Positions 16,339-26,977 of a stretch of DNA of 64,000 bases are shown piece after piece. Each line of letters starts with the position of its first letter. Position 1 is the stretch's first letter. Position numbers and translations under genes: made by a program. The notes beneath the pieces are model-generated. The model was not told where the DNA came from. It worked only from the letters and a program-made list of their open reading frames with translations, and did not search any database. The DNA comes from Rhodoferax sp. (GTDB lineage Bacteria > Pseudomonadota > Gammaproteobacteria > Burkholderiales > Burkholderiaceae_C). The stretch lies in assembly GCF_028714215.1 (NCBI RefSeq), contig NZ_JAQTMS010000019.1:1-64000 (forward strand), in the 5' to 3' direction.

Positions 16339-17561
16339 GGAAGTAGATCGAGACCACGGGCGAGGTCAGTTTTCAAATCGTCAATATGGTCCAGTCCCAC
16401 CGCCAGACGGATCAGGCCCTGGCCGATGCCGGCGGCCTGGCGTTGCGCCTCGGTCAGACGGCCATGCGAGGTGCTGGCGGGATGGCTGATGGTGGTCTTG
16501 GTGTCGCCCAGGTTGGTGGTGATGGAACTGACCAGCGCCGCATCAATCACCGCAAAAGCATTTCGGCGCAGCGACGCGCTGTCACTGCCCTTGACATCGA
16601 AAGACACGACGGCGGCACCCGAACCTTTGCCGCTGGCCGACTGCTGCCGCATCGCCAGGGCGTGCTGCGGATGCGACGCCAGACCGGGGTAATAGACCCG
16701 CCCCACTTGGGGATGCGTTTGCAGCCACTGCGCCACCGCCAAGGCCCGCTCGGACTGGGCTTGCATGCGGATACCCAGCGTTTCCATGCCCTTGAGCACC
16801 ACCCAGGCGTTGAACGGTGCCAGCACCATGCCGGCCGTGCGATTGATGGGCAAGAACACTTCGTCCACATAGCGCTGGTCGCAGCAAATGGCGCCGGCCA
16901 TGACACGGCCCTGCCCATCCAGGTATTTGGTGCCGGAATGGATGATGAAGTCGGCGCCAAAGCGCCTGGGTTGCTGCAATGCCGGACTGCAAAAACAGTT
17001 GTCGACCGCCAGCAGCGCGCCCACGTTGTGAGCCAGATCGGCCAGCGCCTGGATGTCACAGACATCGGTCAGCGGATTGGTGGGCGTCTCGGCGAACAGC
17101 AGTTTGGTGGTGGGGCGAATGGCGGCGCGCCAGGCCGCCACATCGGTCTGCGAGACATAGCTGGTCTCAATGCCGAACTTGCCGAATTCGCCCGAAAACA
17201 AGCGCATGGTGGAACCAAAGACCGACTGCGAACAGACCACATGGTCGCCGGTGCGCAGCAATCCCATGCCCAGCAGCAGAATCGCCGCCATGCCGGTAGA
17301 AGTGGCGATAGCCGCTTCGGTGCCTTCCAGCGCCGCCAGGCGCCGTTCCATGCTGGTGACCGTGGGGTTGCCGACACGGGTGTAGGTGTAGCCCTCTTCT
17401 TCCTGGGCAAAGCGGCGCGCCGCGATCTCGGCGCTCGGTTGCACAAAGCTGCTGGTGAGATAGAGTGCCTCGGAGTTTTCACCGTACTGGCTCTTGTCGA
17501 CGGCCGTGCGCTGGGCCAGCGTATCCGGATGCAGGTGTGCGGGGAGTTTTCTTTCAGTCAT
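16335..17561 (-). CDS. metZ: O-succinylhomoserine sulfhydrylase
   Basis: 408 residues from ATG 17,559-17,561; the open frame extends upstream but the family begins near [18 protein letters not shown] enzyme of the Cys/Met metabolism gamma family, it forms homocysteine from O-succinylhomoserine and sulfide. The PLP lysine is in [11 protein letters not shown] (about 209-219); [19 protein letters not shown] and the [12 protein letters not shown] region are typical. It starts 1 bp after the purF stop and overlaps gltX at its 3' end. Cystathionine gamma-synthase is the close alternative, but the purF-metZ arrangement of proteobacteria favours metZ. Confidence 0.92.
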   Translation of the reverse strand: MTERKLPAHLHPDTLAQRTAVDKSQYGENSEALYLTSSFVQPSAEIAARRFAQEEEGYTYTRVGNPTVTSMERRLAALEGTEAAIATSTGMAAILLLGMGLLRTGDHVVCSQSVFGSTMRLFSGEFGKFGIETSYVSQTDVAAWRAAIRPTTKLLFAETPTNPLTDVCDIQALADLAHNVGALLAVDNCFCSPALQQPRRFGADFIIHSGTKYLDGQGRVMAGAICCDQRYVDEVFLPINRTAGMVLAPFNAWVVLKGMETLGIRMQAQSERALAVAQWLQTHPQVGRVYYPGLASHPQHALAMRQQSASGKGSGAAVVSFDVKGSDSASLRRNAFAVIDAALVSSITTNLGDTKTTISHPASTSHGRLTEAQRQAAGIGQGLIRLAVGLDHIDDLKTDLARGLDLLP

Positions 17562-17562
17562 G

Positions 17563-19065
17563 TCATTCCTCGTGATTGGGCAGGGCCAGACGCGAGTTGT
17601 CTTCGCCGCCTTCCTCCGCCACGACCCGATTGGAGTTGAGCCGGGTAATGTCCGCCGCCGTGATGTCGCCGGTGACATAAACACCGTCGAAGCAGGAGGC
17701 ATCAAAGCCCTTGATGCCGGGGTTCAGCGAACCGATCGCTTTCTTCATGCCGTCCACGTCCTGGTAAATCAGCGCGTCGCAGCCAATCAACTGGCGGATC
17801 TGCTCGACCGTGCGGTTGTGCGCCACCAATTCATCGGAAGTGGGCATGTCGATGCCATACACATTGGGATAGCGCACCGGCGGCGCGGCACTGGCCATGT
17901 AGACCTTGCGGGCACCGGCGTCGCGCGCCATCTGCACGATTTCACGGCTGGTGGTGCCGCGCACGATCGAGTCATCGACCAGCAACACGTTGCGGCCCTT
18001 GAATTCGCTCGGAATGACGTTGAGCTTCTGGCGCACCGATTTCTTGCGCACCGATTGGCCCGGCATGATGAAGGTGCGCCCGACATAACGGTTCTTCACA
18101 AACCCCTCGCGATAGGGCAAGCCCAGTAACTGCGCCAGTTGCGCGGCACTCGGTCGACTCGACTCGGGGATCGGAATGACGACGTCGATCTCATTGGGTG
18201 GCACGGTCGAGATCACGCGTTTGGCCAGGGTTTCGCCCAGGTTGAGGCGAGCCTGGTAGACCGAAATACCGTCCATCACGGAGTCCGGTCGGGCCAGATA
18301 AACGTATTCGAAAATGCAGGGATTGAGCACCGGATGGTCCGCACACTGCTGCGCATGAACGACGCCCTGCAGGTCGATGAAGACGGCCTCACCGGGGGCG
18401 ATATCGCGCTCGAATTTGTGCGAGGTACCCTCCAGCGCCACCGATTCACTGGCCACCACCACAGTGCCGTCATCGCCACGCCCCAGGCACAGCGGGCGAA
18501 TGCCGAACGGGTCGCGAAAAGCCAGCACGCCATGACCGGCGATCAGCGCAATCACCGCGTACGAGCCCTTGATGCGGCGGTGCACCTTGCGCACCGCTTC
18601 AAACACATCATGGGGTTGCAGCGGCAGCCCGCGGGTCGTCTTTTCAAGCTCATGCGCCAACACGTTGAGCAAGACCTCGGAGTCGCTCTCGGTATTGATG
18701 TGGCGGTGGTCGGCGCTGAAGAGTTCGGCCTTCAAGGCCTGCGCGTTGGTCAGGTTGCCGTTGTGCACCAACACGATGCCAAACGGCGCGTTGACGTAAA
18801 ACGGTTGTGCTTCTTCATCGCTGTAGGCATTGCCGGCGGTCGGATAACGTACCTGGCCCAAGCCGCAATTACCGGGCAGCGAGCGCATGTTGCGGGTGCG
18901 AAAGACGTCGCGCACCATGCCCTTGGCCTTGTGCATGAAGAACTTGCGCTCCTGCTGCGTCACGATGCCGGCCGCGTCCTGGCCCCGGTGCTGCAACAGC
19001 AACAAGGCGTCATAGATCAGTTGATTCACCGGTGCGCTGCTGACAACGCCTACGATTCCACACAT
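17563..19065 (-). CDS. purF: Amidophosphoribosyltransferase
   Basis: 500 residues. The start at 19,063-19,065 is fixed by the required N-terminal MCGIVG, where Cys2 becomes the glutamine-hydrolysing nucleophile after Met removal. It catalyses the first committed step of purine synthesis, PRPP plus glutamine to phosphoribosylamine. The phosphoribosyltransferase domain carries the PRPP motif LLVDDSIVRGTT near residue 360. The start overlaps the cvpA stop (TAATG), giving the conserved cvpA-purF order. No N-terminal propeptide or Fe-S-type extra cysteines are seen, so it resembles the E. coli type. Confidence 0.98.
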   Translation of the reverse strand: MCGIVGVVSSAPVNQLIYDALLLLQHRGQDAAGIVTQQERKFFMHKAKGMVRDVFRTRNMRSLPGNCGLGQVRYPTAGNAYSDEEAQPFYVNAPFGIVLVHNGNLTNAQALKAELFSADHRHINTESDSEVLLNVLAHELEKTTRGLPLQPHDVFEAVRKVHRRIKGSYAVIALIAGHGVLAFRDPFGIRPLCLGRGDDGTVVVASESVALEGTSHKFERDIAPGEAVFIDLQGVVHAQQCADHPVLNPCIFEYVYLARPDSVMDGISVYQARLNLGETLAKRVISTVPPNEIDVVIPIPESSRPSAAQLAQLLGLPYREGFVKNRYVGRTFIMPGQSVRKKSVRQKLNVIPSEFKGRNVLLVDDSIVRGTTSREIVQMARDAGARKVYMASAAPPVRYPNVYGIDMPTSDELVAHNRTVEQIRQLIGCDALIYQDVDGMKKAIGSLNPGIKGFDASCFDGVYVTGDITAADITRLNSNRVVAEEGGEDNSRLALPNHEE

Positions 19066-19550
19066 TATGGTAAGTACTTTCCAAATTCTGGCGGCACCAG
19101 CGGCTTCGATCCATGGAGCGCCGCCTGTGCAAAGCCGACACCCATGGATTCCTGCCACCAGAGGCCTTGCCGCAACGGTGTCATACCGATGACAAGGGTT
19201 ACCGCCAATAACAAAAACACACCCCGGGTCAAACCGAATACCGCGCCCAATGCGCGGTCGGCCGGCTGCAGGCCAGCCGAGGCGAACAGTTTTTTCACCA
19301 GCTTCGCCAACAGCCCCCCAGCAAACACTGACAGCACGAAGATCAACGCAAAAGCTACTGCGTAGCGAACCGCCTCACTGGCGCCGTTCATGGGCAGCCG
19401 GGCCGCTGCCTCAGGTGCCAGCCACTGCGCCAGGACAAACGCGGCTACCCAACTCGCCAGCGACACCAGTTCGTACATCAAGCCGCGCCAGGCGCCCAGT
19501 GCCAACGAGGCCAGCAACACCACCACAATCATCCAGTCCAGCGTCGGCAT
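19065..19550 (-). CDS. cvpA: CvpA family inner-membrane protein
   Basis: 161 residues with four hydrophobic spans (about 5-22, 28-45, 62-85 and 103-125). The opening LDWMIVVVLLASLALGAWRG is the family's characteristic first segment. CvpA is linked to colicin V production and envelope/bile-salt tolerance in enterobacteria; its molecular role is unclear. It lies immediately upstream of purF, with the stop overlapping the purF ATG. Confidence 0.95.
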   Translation of the reverse strand: MPTLDWMIVVVLLASLALGAWRGLMYELVSLASWVAAFVLAQWLAPEAAARLPMNGASEAVRYAVAFALIFVLSVFAGGLLAKLVKKLFASAGLQPADRALGAVFGLTRGVFLLLAVTLVIGMTPLRQGLWWQESMGVGFAQAALHGSKPLVPPEFGKYLP

Positions 19551-19557
19551 CTTAAGT

Positions 19558-19655
19558 AGTTGAGGACAGAGCTTGCGAACTTCCAGTATCCCGGCATCGG
19601 TTGGGTGCAGAACTGGTCACTTCGTGCAGCCGGGCTCTGTCCCGCAAGGTTTCAG
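19558..19655. repeat. Dispersed hairpin repeat, copy A
   Basis: Begins AGTTGAGGACAGAG and ends CTCTGTCCCGCAAGGTTTCA. The inner GGACAGAG/CTCTGTCC are inverted repeats around a 64-nt interior. It sits between cvpA and the SPOR gene. Copies B (33,779-33,829) and C (42,421-42,464) share both ends. Confidence 0.6.
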
Positions 19656-19663
19656 CATCGTTC

Positions 19664-20368
19664 CTACAAGGTCAAAGTGGTGGCGGGCAAACTCAGTTTC
19701 CTGATTTTTTCCGCCGCCTTGTCGGCCTCAGCCTTGCCGGCAAACGGACCTACCCGCACACGAATCCGGCGACCCTCCTTGCTCTCTACCACCTGGGTGT
19801 AGGTTTTCAGGCCGGCGTGCTCGACTTTCAGGCGAACTTCGCGCGCCCGCGCGACATCGGCAAAAGCCCCCACCTGAACGACAAACCGGCCTTCGCTGGC
19901 GCCAACTTTTTTGTCGACCTCTTGACCGTCCAGCAGTGCTTGGGCCTTGGCTCCGTCATCCGCCTTGGGCGGCACCGGCGGCGCTTTCTCGGCGACTTTC
20001 TCAAGCGCTTTCTGGACCGGTTTTTCAATCGCAGCCGGCTCCGGGTTGGCGCCTGCCTTGGGTGTTTCAGATGCCGCCGGGGCGGCGGGGACAGGCAATT
20101 TCTCTTCCGTCTTCAACGCTGCGGCTGGTTCCGGAATAGCTAGCGGCTTAACCTTGTTCCGATCCGGTATCTCGATCGGAATATCGACCGAAATGGGACG
20201 TGGCTGCTTGTCAAACAGGAGCGGGAAACCAATCACGCCGACCAGCACCAGCACGGCGGCACCGATCAAGCGATGCCTGGCCCGCTTGCGCATCACCTCG
20301 ATACTCTCGGGCTGGACAGGCGTCGCCGATGGCTCGTCGCCACTCTTTCGGAACTTGAAAAATGCCAT
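19664..20368 (-). CDS. SPOR domain protein, DedD-like
   Basis: 234 residues. A basic N-terminal cytoplasmic part (to about 35) is followed by one transmembrane span (LIGAAVLVLVGVIGFPLLF, about 34-52), a long Pro/Ala/Lys/Glu-rich periplasmic linker and a C-terminal SPOR domain (about 158-232: FVVQVGAFADVARAREVRLK, then IRVRVGPFAGKAEADKAAEK). SPOR domains bind denuded glycan strands at the division septum. The single-pass topology and folC-dedD-cvpA-purF neighbourhood match DedD of other proteobacteria. Confidence 0.9.
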   Translation of the reverse strand: MAFFKFRKSGDEPSATPVQPESIEVMRKRARHRLIGAAVLVLVGVIGFPLLFDKQPRPISVDIPIEIPDRNKVKPLAIPEPAAALKTEEKLPVPAAPAASETPKAGANPEPAAIEKPVQKALEKVAEKAPPVPPKADDGAKAQALLDGQEVDKKVGASEGRFVVQVGAFADVARAREVRLKVEHAGLKTYTQVVESKEGRRIRVRVGPFAGKAEADKAAEKIRKLSLPATTLTL

Positions 20369-20387
20369 TTTGTAGGAGTTCAGAAGT

Positions 20388-21704
20388 TCAAATGTTTGAC
20401 AGGCGTTGGGCGTGAAGGCGGGGCACTCCGTCCTTCAAAACGCCACCGACCGTGTGGAACGATCCAAACACCACGATTCTATCAGCGGGGCCTGCCGTAG
20501 CGATGGCTGCCCGCAGGGCTTGCCGGGGGTCGCAGTAGCTCGCGGCAGCGACATCAGGCTTGCTATTCAGCGCCTGCCAGCGCTCCAGCAAATGCGCCGA
20601 AGACGCGGCGCGGGGTATCGGCAAGTCCGTGAAATACCAGCGGTCGATCAAGGGATTTATCGTAGCCAGCATGGCTGCCAGGTCTTTGTCGGCCATGGCG
20701 CCAAAAACCGCGTGGGTGATCGGGAACAGGCCCATGGCCTCCAGATTGGCGGCCAGTGCCGCCACCGCATGCGGGTTGTGCGCCACATCCAGCACCAGTG
20801 TGGGATGGCCCGCAATGACCTGAAAGCGCCCCGCCAGTTGCACCGCGGCCAGGCCGTTGCGCACCGCCTGCGCGCTTACCGGCAAGCGTTCCCGCAAAGC
20901 GGCCAAGGCGGCCAGCACACCGGCCGCATTGACCAACTGGTTGGCACCCGGCAGCGCCGGGTAAGGCAGACCACTGTAGCCCCGCCCCCGCCCGCTCCAG
21001 CCCCATTGCTGCAGATCCGCAGACAGCTTGAAGTCGACACCGAAACGCCAGATGTCGGCATCGATCTCGGTGGCGTGGTCCAGCAGGCTCCGCGGCGGCA
21101 TCGGATCACCGACCACCACCGGCCGGCCGGTGCGCATGATGCCGGCCTTCTCGAACCCAATGGACTCCCGGTCCGGGCCCAGGAACTCCATGTGATCCAG
21201 GTCTATGCAGGTGATCACGGAGCAGTCCGGGTCGATGATGTTGGTGGCATCGAGCCGGCCACCCAGGCCCACTTCGAGGATCACCACGTCCAACGCGCTG
21301 CGGACCATCAGGTCCAGCATGGCCAGCGTCGAGAACTCGAAGTAGGTCAGCGATATTTCTGGATCGGTTCGGCTTCTGGCCTCTTCCACGGTAGCGAAAG
21401 AGGTCACCAAATCAGCCGCATCGACGACCTCGCCGGAGAGCCGCAAGCGTTCTTCAAAATGCACCAGATGCGGCGACGTATAAACCCCCGTGCGATAGCC
21501 GGCCTGGCGCAAAATCGACTCCAGCATGGCACAGGTCGAACCTTTGCCATTGGTCCCCGCCACGGTGATGACGGGGCAGCCGAACTGCAGCCCCATCCGG
21601 TCCGCCACCTCCTTGACGCGCGCCAGTCCCATATCGATATTTTTGGGGTGCAGCCGTTCGCAGTGAGCCAGCCAGTCATCAAGCGTTTGGGGTTGAATTT
21701 TCAT
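20388..21704 (-). CDS. folC: Folylpolyglutamate synthase / dihydrofolate synthase
   Basis: 438 residues from ATG 21,702-21,704, where a GGGGGT lies just upstream; slightly earlier ATGs are possible. A Mur-ligase-like ATPase adding glutamate to dihydropteroate and to folates. The P-loop is VAGTNGKGSTCAMLE, followed by GVYTSPHLVHFEERL, the central DVVILEVGLGGRLDATN and C-terminal VLDVAHNPHAV. It is the first gene of the folC-dedD-cvpA-purF-metZ-gltX run, 19 bp before the SPOR gene. Confidence 0.96.
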   Translation of the reverse strand: MKIQPQTLDDWLAHCERLHPKNIDMGLARVKEVADRMGLQFGCPVITVAGTNGKGSTCAMLESILRQAGYRTGVYTSPHLVHFEERLRLSGEVVDAADLVTSFATVEEARSRTDPEISLTYFEFSTLAMLDLMVRSALDVVILEVGLGGRLDATNIIDPDCSVITCIDLDHMEFLGPDRESIGFEKAGIMRTGRPVVVGDPMPPRSLLDHATEIDADIWRFGVDFKLSADLQQWGWSGRGRGYSGLPYPALPGANQLVNAAGVLAALAALRERLPVSAQAVRNGLAAVQLAGRFQVIAGHPTLVLDVAHNPHAVAALAANLEAMGLFPITHAVFGAMADKDLAAMLATINPLIDRWYFTDLPIPRAASSAHLLERWQALNSKPDVAAASYCDPRQALRAAIATAGPADRIVVFGSFHTVGGVLKDGVPRLHAQRLSNI

Positions 21705-21745
21705 ACGGACCCCCATTGTCGCCGAGTACGGCATGATCATGGCCC

Positions 21746-22108
21746 ATGAAAACCCAACTCATCACCCTCTACGGCATCCCCAACTGCGACACCGTCAAAA
21801 AGGCCCGCGCCTGGCTCGGTGCGCAAGGGCTGGACTACCAGTTTCACGATTTCAAGAAGCAGGGCGTGCCCGCACCCGCACTCGACGCCTGGATCAAGGC
21901 CCTGGGCTGGGAGCCGCTGGTCAACCGCCGCGGCACCAGTTGGCGCCGGCTTGACGACGCCACCCGGGCCGGCGTAACGGACGCCGCCAGCGCCCGAGCC
22001 CTGATGCTGGCGCAAGCCAGCGTGATCAAGCGCCCCGTGGTGGAATGGACGAACGGCGAAGTGTCGGTCGGTTTTGATGCGCAGGCATGGCGGTCGCGCG
22101 TCAGCTAG
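21746..22108 (+). CDS. ArsC/Spx family thioredoxin-fold protein (YffB-like)
   Basis: 120 residues. The N-terminus LYGIPNCDTVKKARAWL carries a single redox Cys in the ArsC/Spx position, followed by the typical FHDFKKQGVP and a C-terminal helix with IKRPVVE. Members of the YffB subgroup are glutathione-linked reductases of unknown substrate; genuine arsenate reduction is not implied, since no ars genes are nearby. It is transcribed divergently from folC, whose start is only 41 bp away. The stop codon lies inside the first arm of a long hairpin. Confidence 0.85.
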   Translation: MKTQLITLYGIPNCDTVKKARAWLGAQGLDYQFHDFKKQGVPAPALDAWIKALGWEPLVNRRGTSWRRLDDATRAGVTDAASARALMLAQASVIKRPVVEWTNGEVSVGFDAQAWRSRVS

Positions 22109-22156
22109 GGCCTGTTCACACTATTTCTAAGAGCAAAAATGGGGTGAACAGGCCCT
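22107..22156. repeat. 13-bp perfect inverted repeat with 24-nt loop
   Basis: AGGGCCTGTTCAC (22,107-22,119) pairs with GTGAACAGGCCCT (22,144-22,156). The first arm includes the last bases of the ArsC-like gene's TAG. No T-run follows on either side, so it may be a factor-independent pause/processing site or a miniature repeat element instead of a classic terminator. Confidence 0.6.
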
Positions 22157-22158
22157 GA

Positions 22159-23577
<1,419 letters not shown>

Positions 23578-23605
23578 CCCCGGCAACAACCTTCAGGGAC
23601 GCACC

Positions 23606-23923
23606 ATGAGCACTTCCAGCATCGCCAATATCACCATCACGACCCAAGCCAACGTCTACTTCGATGGCAAGTGCGTCAGTCACGGTATCACCTTCCCGGA
23701 CGGCAGCAAAAAATCCGTTGGCGTGGTGTTGCCCGCGACACTGAAGTTCAACACCGGCGCACCCGAAATCATGGAATGCGTGGCCGGCAGTTGCGAATAC
23801 AAGCTGGCCGGCAGCGGGAACTGGGTGAAGTCGGCGGCCGGTGACAAATTCAGCGTGCCGGGCAACTCATCGTTCGAGCTCCGGGTCGCCGAGGTCTATC
23901 ACTACATCTGCCATTTCGGCTGA
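23606..23923 (+). CDS. ppnP: Pyrimidine/purine nucleoside phosphorylase (PpnP, DUF1255)
   Basis: 105 residues forming a single cupin-like domain. Family features are VYFDGKCVSHGITFPDGSKK, LKFNTGAPEIMECVAGSCEY and the closing VPGNSSFELRV followed by HYICHFG. E. coli PpnP phosphorolyses several nucleosides in salvage. It is downstream of argG on the same strand and convergent with murB, whose stop is 1 bp away. Confidence 0.93.
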   Translation: MSTSSIANITITTQANVYFDGKCVSHGITFPDGSKKSVGVVLPATLKFNTGAPEIMECVAGSCEYKLAGSGNWVKSAAGDKFSVPGNSSFELRVAEVYHYICHFG

Positions 23924-23924
23924 T

Positions 23925-24956
23925 TCAGACCACTACCGGTTCCGGTTCCAGCAGGATGCCGAAACGCTCGTAAACGCTGGTCTGAATCGCCTTTGCCAGC
24001 GTCATCACCTCACCGCCGGTGGCACCACCGCGGTTGATCAGTACCAGCGCCTGTTTTTCGTAGACACCGGCGTTGCCAACCGATTTGCCCTTCCAGCCAC
24101 AGGCGTCGATCAACCAGCCGGCTGCCAGCTTGACTGAGCCATCGGCCAGGTGGTAATAAACGATCTTTGGATCGCGCGCGATGATATCGGCGCATTGCTC
24201 GGGCGTGACGGTGGGATTTTTGAAAAAACTCCCGGCATTGCCGATCTGATCGGGGTCCGGCAACTTGGCACGGCGAATGTCGCAAATCCACTGGTAAATT
24301 TGCGGCGCGGTGGGTTGAACGACGTTCGCCTCCGCCATTTTTCTCGCCAGATCGGCGTAGCCCAGCACCGCCTTCCAGGGTTTCGGCAACGAGAAGCGAA
24401 CCTGGGTAATGAGCGCCCTGCCCGCCAGACCCATCTTGCTTGAGGCATGCTTGAACACCGAATCGCGGTAACCGAAAGCGCATTGGGCGGCATTGAGAGT
24501 GAACAGCTTGCCGGTTTGCAAGTCCACGGCATCAAGCGAATCAAAACGGTCTTGCAGTTCGACACCGTAGGCGCCCACGTTTTGCACCGGGGCGGCACCC
24601 ACCGTGCCGGGAATGAGCGCCATGTTTTCCAGTCCGTAATAACCCTGCTGCAGCATCCAGCTCACGAAGTCATGCCAGTTCTCCCCGGCACCGGCTTCCA
24701 CGATAAAAGCCTGGGCGGTTTCCTGCAACAACCGGCGGCCCTTGATTTCGACTTTCAAAACCATTGCCTTGAGATCTCCGGTCAGCACAATATTGCTGCC
24801 ACCGCCCAGGACAAATTTGGGTACTTCAGCCCATTGCGGGTTGGCGACAAGGGCTTGCACATCGGCCGCACAGGCAATACGCGCCAAGGACTGCGCCTTG
24901 GCCACAATGTGAAAGCTGTTGCATGCTTGAAGAGGGACGTTTTTCTCGATTAACAT
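23925..24956 (-). CDS. murB: UDP-N-acetylenolpyruvoylglucosamine reductase
   Basis: 343 residues if started at ATG 24,954-24,956; an ATG nine codons upstream is an alternative. This FAD enzyme makes UDP-MurNAc for peptidoglycan. The FAD domain shows [11 protein letters not shown] and [16 protein letters not shown]; the catalytic Ser is in [10 protein letters not shown] and the C-terminal Glu region near GEVMTLAK. It belongs to the shorter type I class with YRDS (residues in [10 protein letters not shown]). Divergent from yajQ with 54 bp between starts. Confidence 0.96.
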   Translation of the reverse strand: MLIEKNVPLQACNSFHIVAKAQSLARIACAADVQALVANPQWAEVPKFVLGGGSNIVLTGDLKAMVLKVEIKGRRLLQETAQAFIVEAGAGENWHDFVSWMLQQGYYGLENMALIPGTVGAAPVQNVGAYGVELQDRFDSLDAVDLQTGKLFTLNAAQCAFGYRDSVFKHASSKMGLAGRALITQVRFSLPKPWKAVLGYADLARKMAEANVVQPTAPQIYQWICDIRRAKLPDPDQIGNAGSFFKNPTVTPEQCADIIARDPKIVYYHLADGSVKLAAGWLIDACGWKGKSVGNAGVYEKQALVLINRGGATGGEVMTLAKAIQTSVYERFGILLEPEPVVV

Positions 24957-25010
24957 TGTTGCAATTCTCTCATTTACCCTCATACTGGTACTTCAAGCCG
25001 GAGTTTAGCC

Positions 25011-25496
25011 ATGCCCTCTTTCGATACTGTTTGCGAAGCCAAGTTGGTGGAAGTCAAGAACGCAGTGGAAAATACTGCCAAGGAGATAGGTACCCGTTTT
25101 GATTTCAAAGGCACACCGGCTGCGATTGAAATCAAGGAACGGGAAATCACCTTGATCGGCAACGCCGATTTCCAACTCAATCAGATCGAGGACATTCTGC
25201 GCAACAAGCTGACCAAGCGCGGCGTCGATGTGCGCTTTCTGGACCTGGGTGAAGTGCAAAAAATGGGTGGCGACAAGGTCAAGCTGGTGATCAAGGTGCG
25301 CAACGGGATTGAGACTGAAGTGTCGAAGAAGATCCAGCGCCTCCTGAAGGACAGCAAACTCAAGGTTCAGTCCAGCATTCAGGAAAACAAACTGCGCGTG
25401 ACCGGGGCCAAGCGCGATGACCTGCAAGCGGCCATGGCCTTGATCAGGAAAGACATCACCGACATGCCCTTGAGTTTCGACAATTTTCGCGACTAA
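25011..25496 (+). CDS. yajQ: YajQ family nucleotide-binding protein
   Basis: 161 residues, the standard length. Starts [20 protein letters not shown]; two ferredoxin-like halves with [11 protein letters not shown] and [11 protein letters not shown]. YajQ proteins bind nucleotides, and the Xanthomonas member was shown to bind c-di-GMP and alter transcription. The next gene, 12 bp downstream, is a degenerate HD-GYP protein, so the pair may share a second-messenger theme. Confidence 0.95.
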   Translation: MPSFDTVCEAKLVEVKNAVENTAKEIGTRFDFKGTPAAIEIKEREITLIGNADFQLNQIEDILRNKLTKRGVDVRFLDLGEVQKMGGDKVKLVIKVRNGIETEVSKKIQRLLKDSKLKVQSSIQENKLRVTGAKRDDLQAAMALIRKDITDMPLSFDNFRD

Positions 25497-25508
25497 CGAG
25501 ATCTCCGT

Positions 25509-26447
25509 GTGACAGTGCAGACCGAAAACGAATATGAGGATTTGCTCAGCCTTTGGTCCGACCTGGAGTCGGGCCTGGGCATGATTCTGGGCAGTCCGGA
25601 CAGTACCCAGGAATTCGAACAACGGGTCTGGCAGTACGACCGCTGGATGCAGGACCTGCTCAGACGCGACCCGGATCTGGGTTTGTACCTGCTTTTCCAG
25701 TTGGCAACCAACTCGCCGGTAGGCTACAGCGCATCACACGCGCTGATCAGCGCCGTCCTGTGTCATCTGATCGCGAAGGAACTGGGGCTGCCCAAGACCG
25801 AGCGAGATAGCTTGGTGCATGCGGCCTTGACCATGAATATGGCGATGACCGGGCTGCAGGACCAGTTGGCCGAACAGATGGAAAAACCCAGCGGCCTGCA
25901 ACTCGCCGCGATCAGTGCGCACGCCGCCAAAACCTCCCTGATGCTGGCCAACCTGGGGGTCATGGATGAGCTGTGGCTGGATACCGTCAACCTGCATCAT
26001 GACGAAAGCACCGACAAAGGCGAGTTGCGCGTCATTCCGACTGTGCAACGGCTGGCGCGCATTTTGCGCATGGTGGACCGCTACGCCGCCATGATCAGTC
26101 CGCGCAAAACACGGGAAGGCCGCAGCGCGACTGATTCGATGCGCTCCATCATCACCAACTCGGGACCGCGCCATGATGAAGTGGGCCATGCCCTGGTACG
26201 TGCTGTCGGGTTATGCCCGCCAGGCACCTATGTACGGCTCGACAGCAGCGAAGTGGCGGTGGTGGTACGCCGCAGCAACCAGCCCAACCTGCCGCACGTG
26301 GCCATCGTGCTCAACGAAGGTGGCATGGTACTGAACCCGCCCCGCCTGCACCGGACCGCCATCAGCAGTCCCAGAATCAAAGCCGCCTTGGCAACCTCCG
26401 CGATACGCCAGCGCTTCAATCATCACCTGATCCTGGGGCTCGCCTGA
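25509..26447 (+). CDS. HD-GYP-like protein with degenerate HD dyad
   Basis: 312 residues from GTG 25,509. Residues about 70-205 match the helical HD-GYP/HD domain: His77, the position of the HD dyad (SLVHAALTMNMAM, residues 101-113, where HD is replaced by Met109-Asn110), His138, the paired His163-His164 (NLHHDEST) and Asp190 (LARILRMVDRYAAMIS). A C-terminal beta-rich part (about 215-300, GTYVRLDSSEVAVVVRR) resembles the region after HD-GYP domains in other betaproteobacterial proteins. Loss of the central His-Asp should impair metal binding and phosphodiesterase activity, so a binding or scaffold role is more likely. Follows yajQ closely. Confidence 0.75.
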   Translation: MTVQTENEYEDLLSLWSDLESGLGMILGSPDSTQEFEQRVWQYDRWMQDLLRRDPDLGLYLLFQLATNSPVGYSASHALISAVLCHLIAKELGLPKTERDSLVHAALTMNMAMTGLQDQLAEQMEKPSGLQLAAISAHAAKTSLMLANLGVMDELWLDTVNLHHDESTDKGELRVIPTVQRLARILRMVDRYAAMISPRKTREGRSATDSMRSIITNSGPRHDEVGHALVRAVGLCPPGTYVRLDSSEVAVVVRRSNQPNLPHVAIVLNEGGMVLNPPRLHRTAISSPRIKAALATSAIRQRFNHHLILGLA

Positions 26448-26467
26448 GCTTCAGCGCTGGGGTTTCG

Positions 26468-26977
26468 CTAGCGCAACCACTTCTGCAAAAACTGGGCCTG
26501 TCCCATGGCGGGATCAAGTTGATAGTTGGAAAATCCGACCCGGTTGTAGAGTTTGATGGCACCGGCATTGCCCGCCAGCACCTCCAGCGTCAGTTTGCAG
26601 GCACCTCGCTCAAGCGCCATTTGTTCCACCAGCTTCAGCATCTTCTCGGCGATGCGCAGCCCTCTGTAGTCTGGCAGGACGGCGACGTCGTGCACATTCA
26701 CCAGAGGCCGGCAGGCAAAGGTGGAGAAGCCTTCAATGCAGTTCACCAGGCCAACCGGTGTGCTGTCGTCGGCGCCGCTGAAGGCCAGCACACTAAACAC
26801 CTGCGGCCGCGCCGCCAGCGCGTCGACCAGATTGGCCCGTGCAAAATCGCTCAGGCCCTCCGCGCCACCCATCGGATCTCTGGCATAGGCGTCCAGCATG
26901 GCTACCAGTGCCCTGGCATGACTCGGGTGGCCGTAGTCGGCGCGGCATACGCGCACTTCGTCGGACGGCCTGCTCAT
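26468..26977 (-). CDS. GNAT family N-acetyltransferase
   Basis: 169 residues from ATG 26,975-26,977, which overlaps the glmM stop (ATGA). The acetyl-CoA site is in [20 protein letters not shown] (motif V-x-x-x-R-G-x-R/G-I-A) and the C-terminal motif [14 protein letters not shown] is typical of the fold. Substrate unknown; it resembles small-molecule or peptide acetyltransferases. Coupled to glmM, whose product is the substrate for the GlmU acetyltransferase, but this protein is not GlmU-like. Confidence 0.85.
   Translation of the reverse strand: MSRPSDEVRVCRADYGHPSHARALVAMLDAYARDPMGGAEGLSDFARANLVDALAARPQVFSVLAFSGADDSTPVGLVNCIEGFSTFACRPLVNVHDVAVLPDYRGLRIAEKMLKLVEQMALERGACKLTLEVLAGNAGAIKLYNRVGFSNYQLDPAMGQAQFLQKWLR

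Noticed and set aside
21746-22108. Arsenate resistance determinant
   Set aside because: The protein belongs to the ArsC/Spx-like YffB group, and no arsR, arsB or acr3 genes are present, so an arsenic function is not supported.
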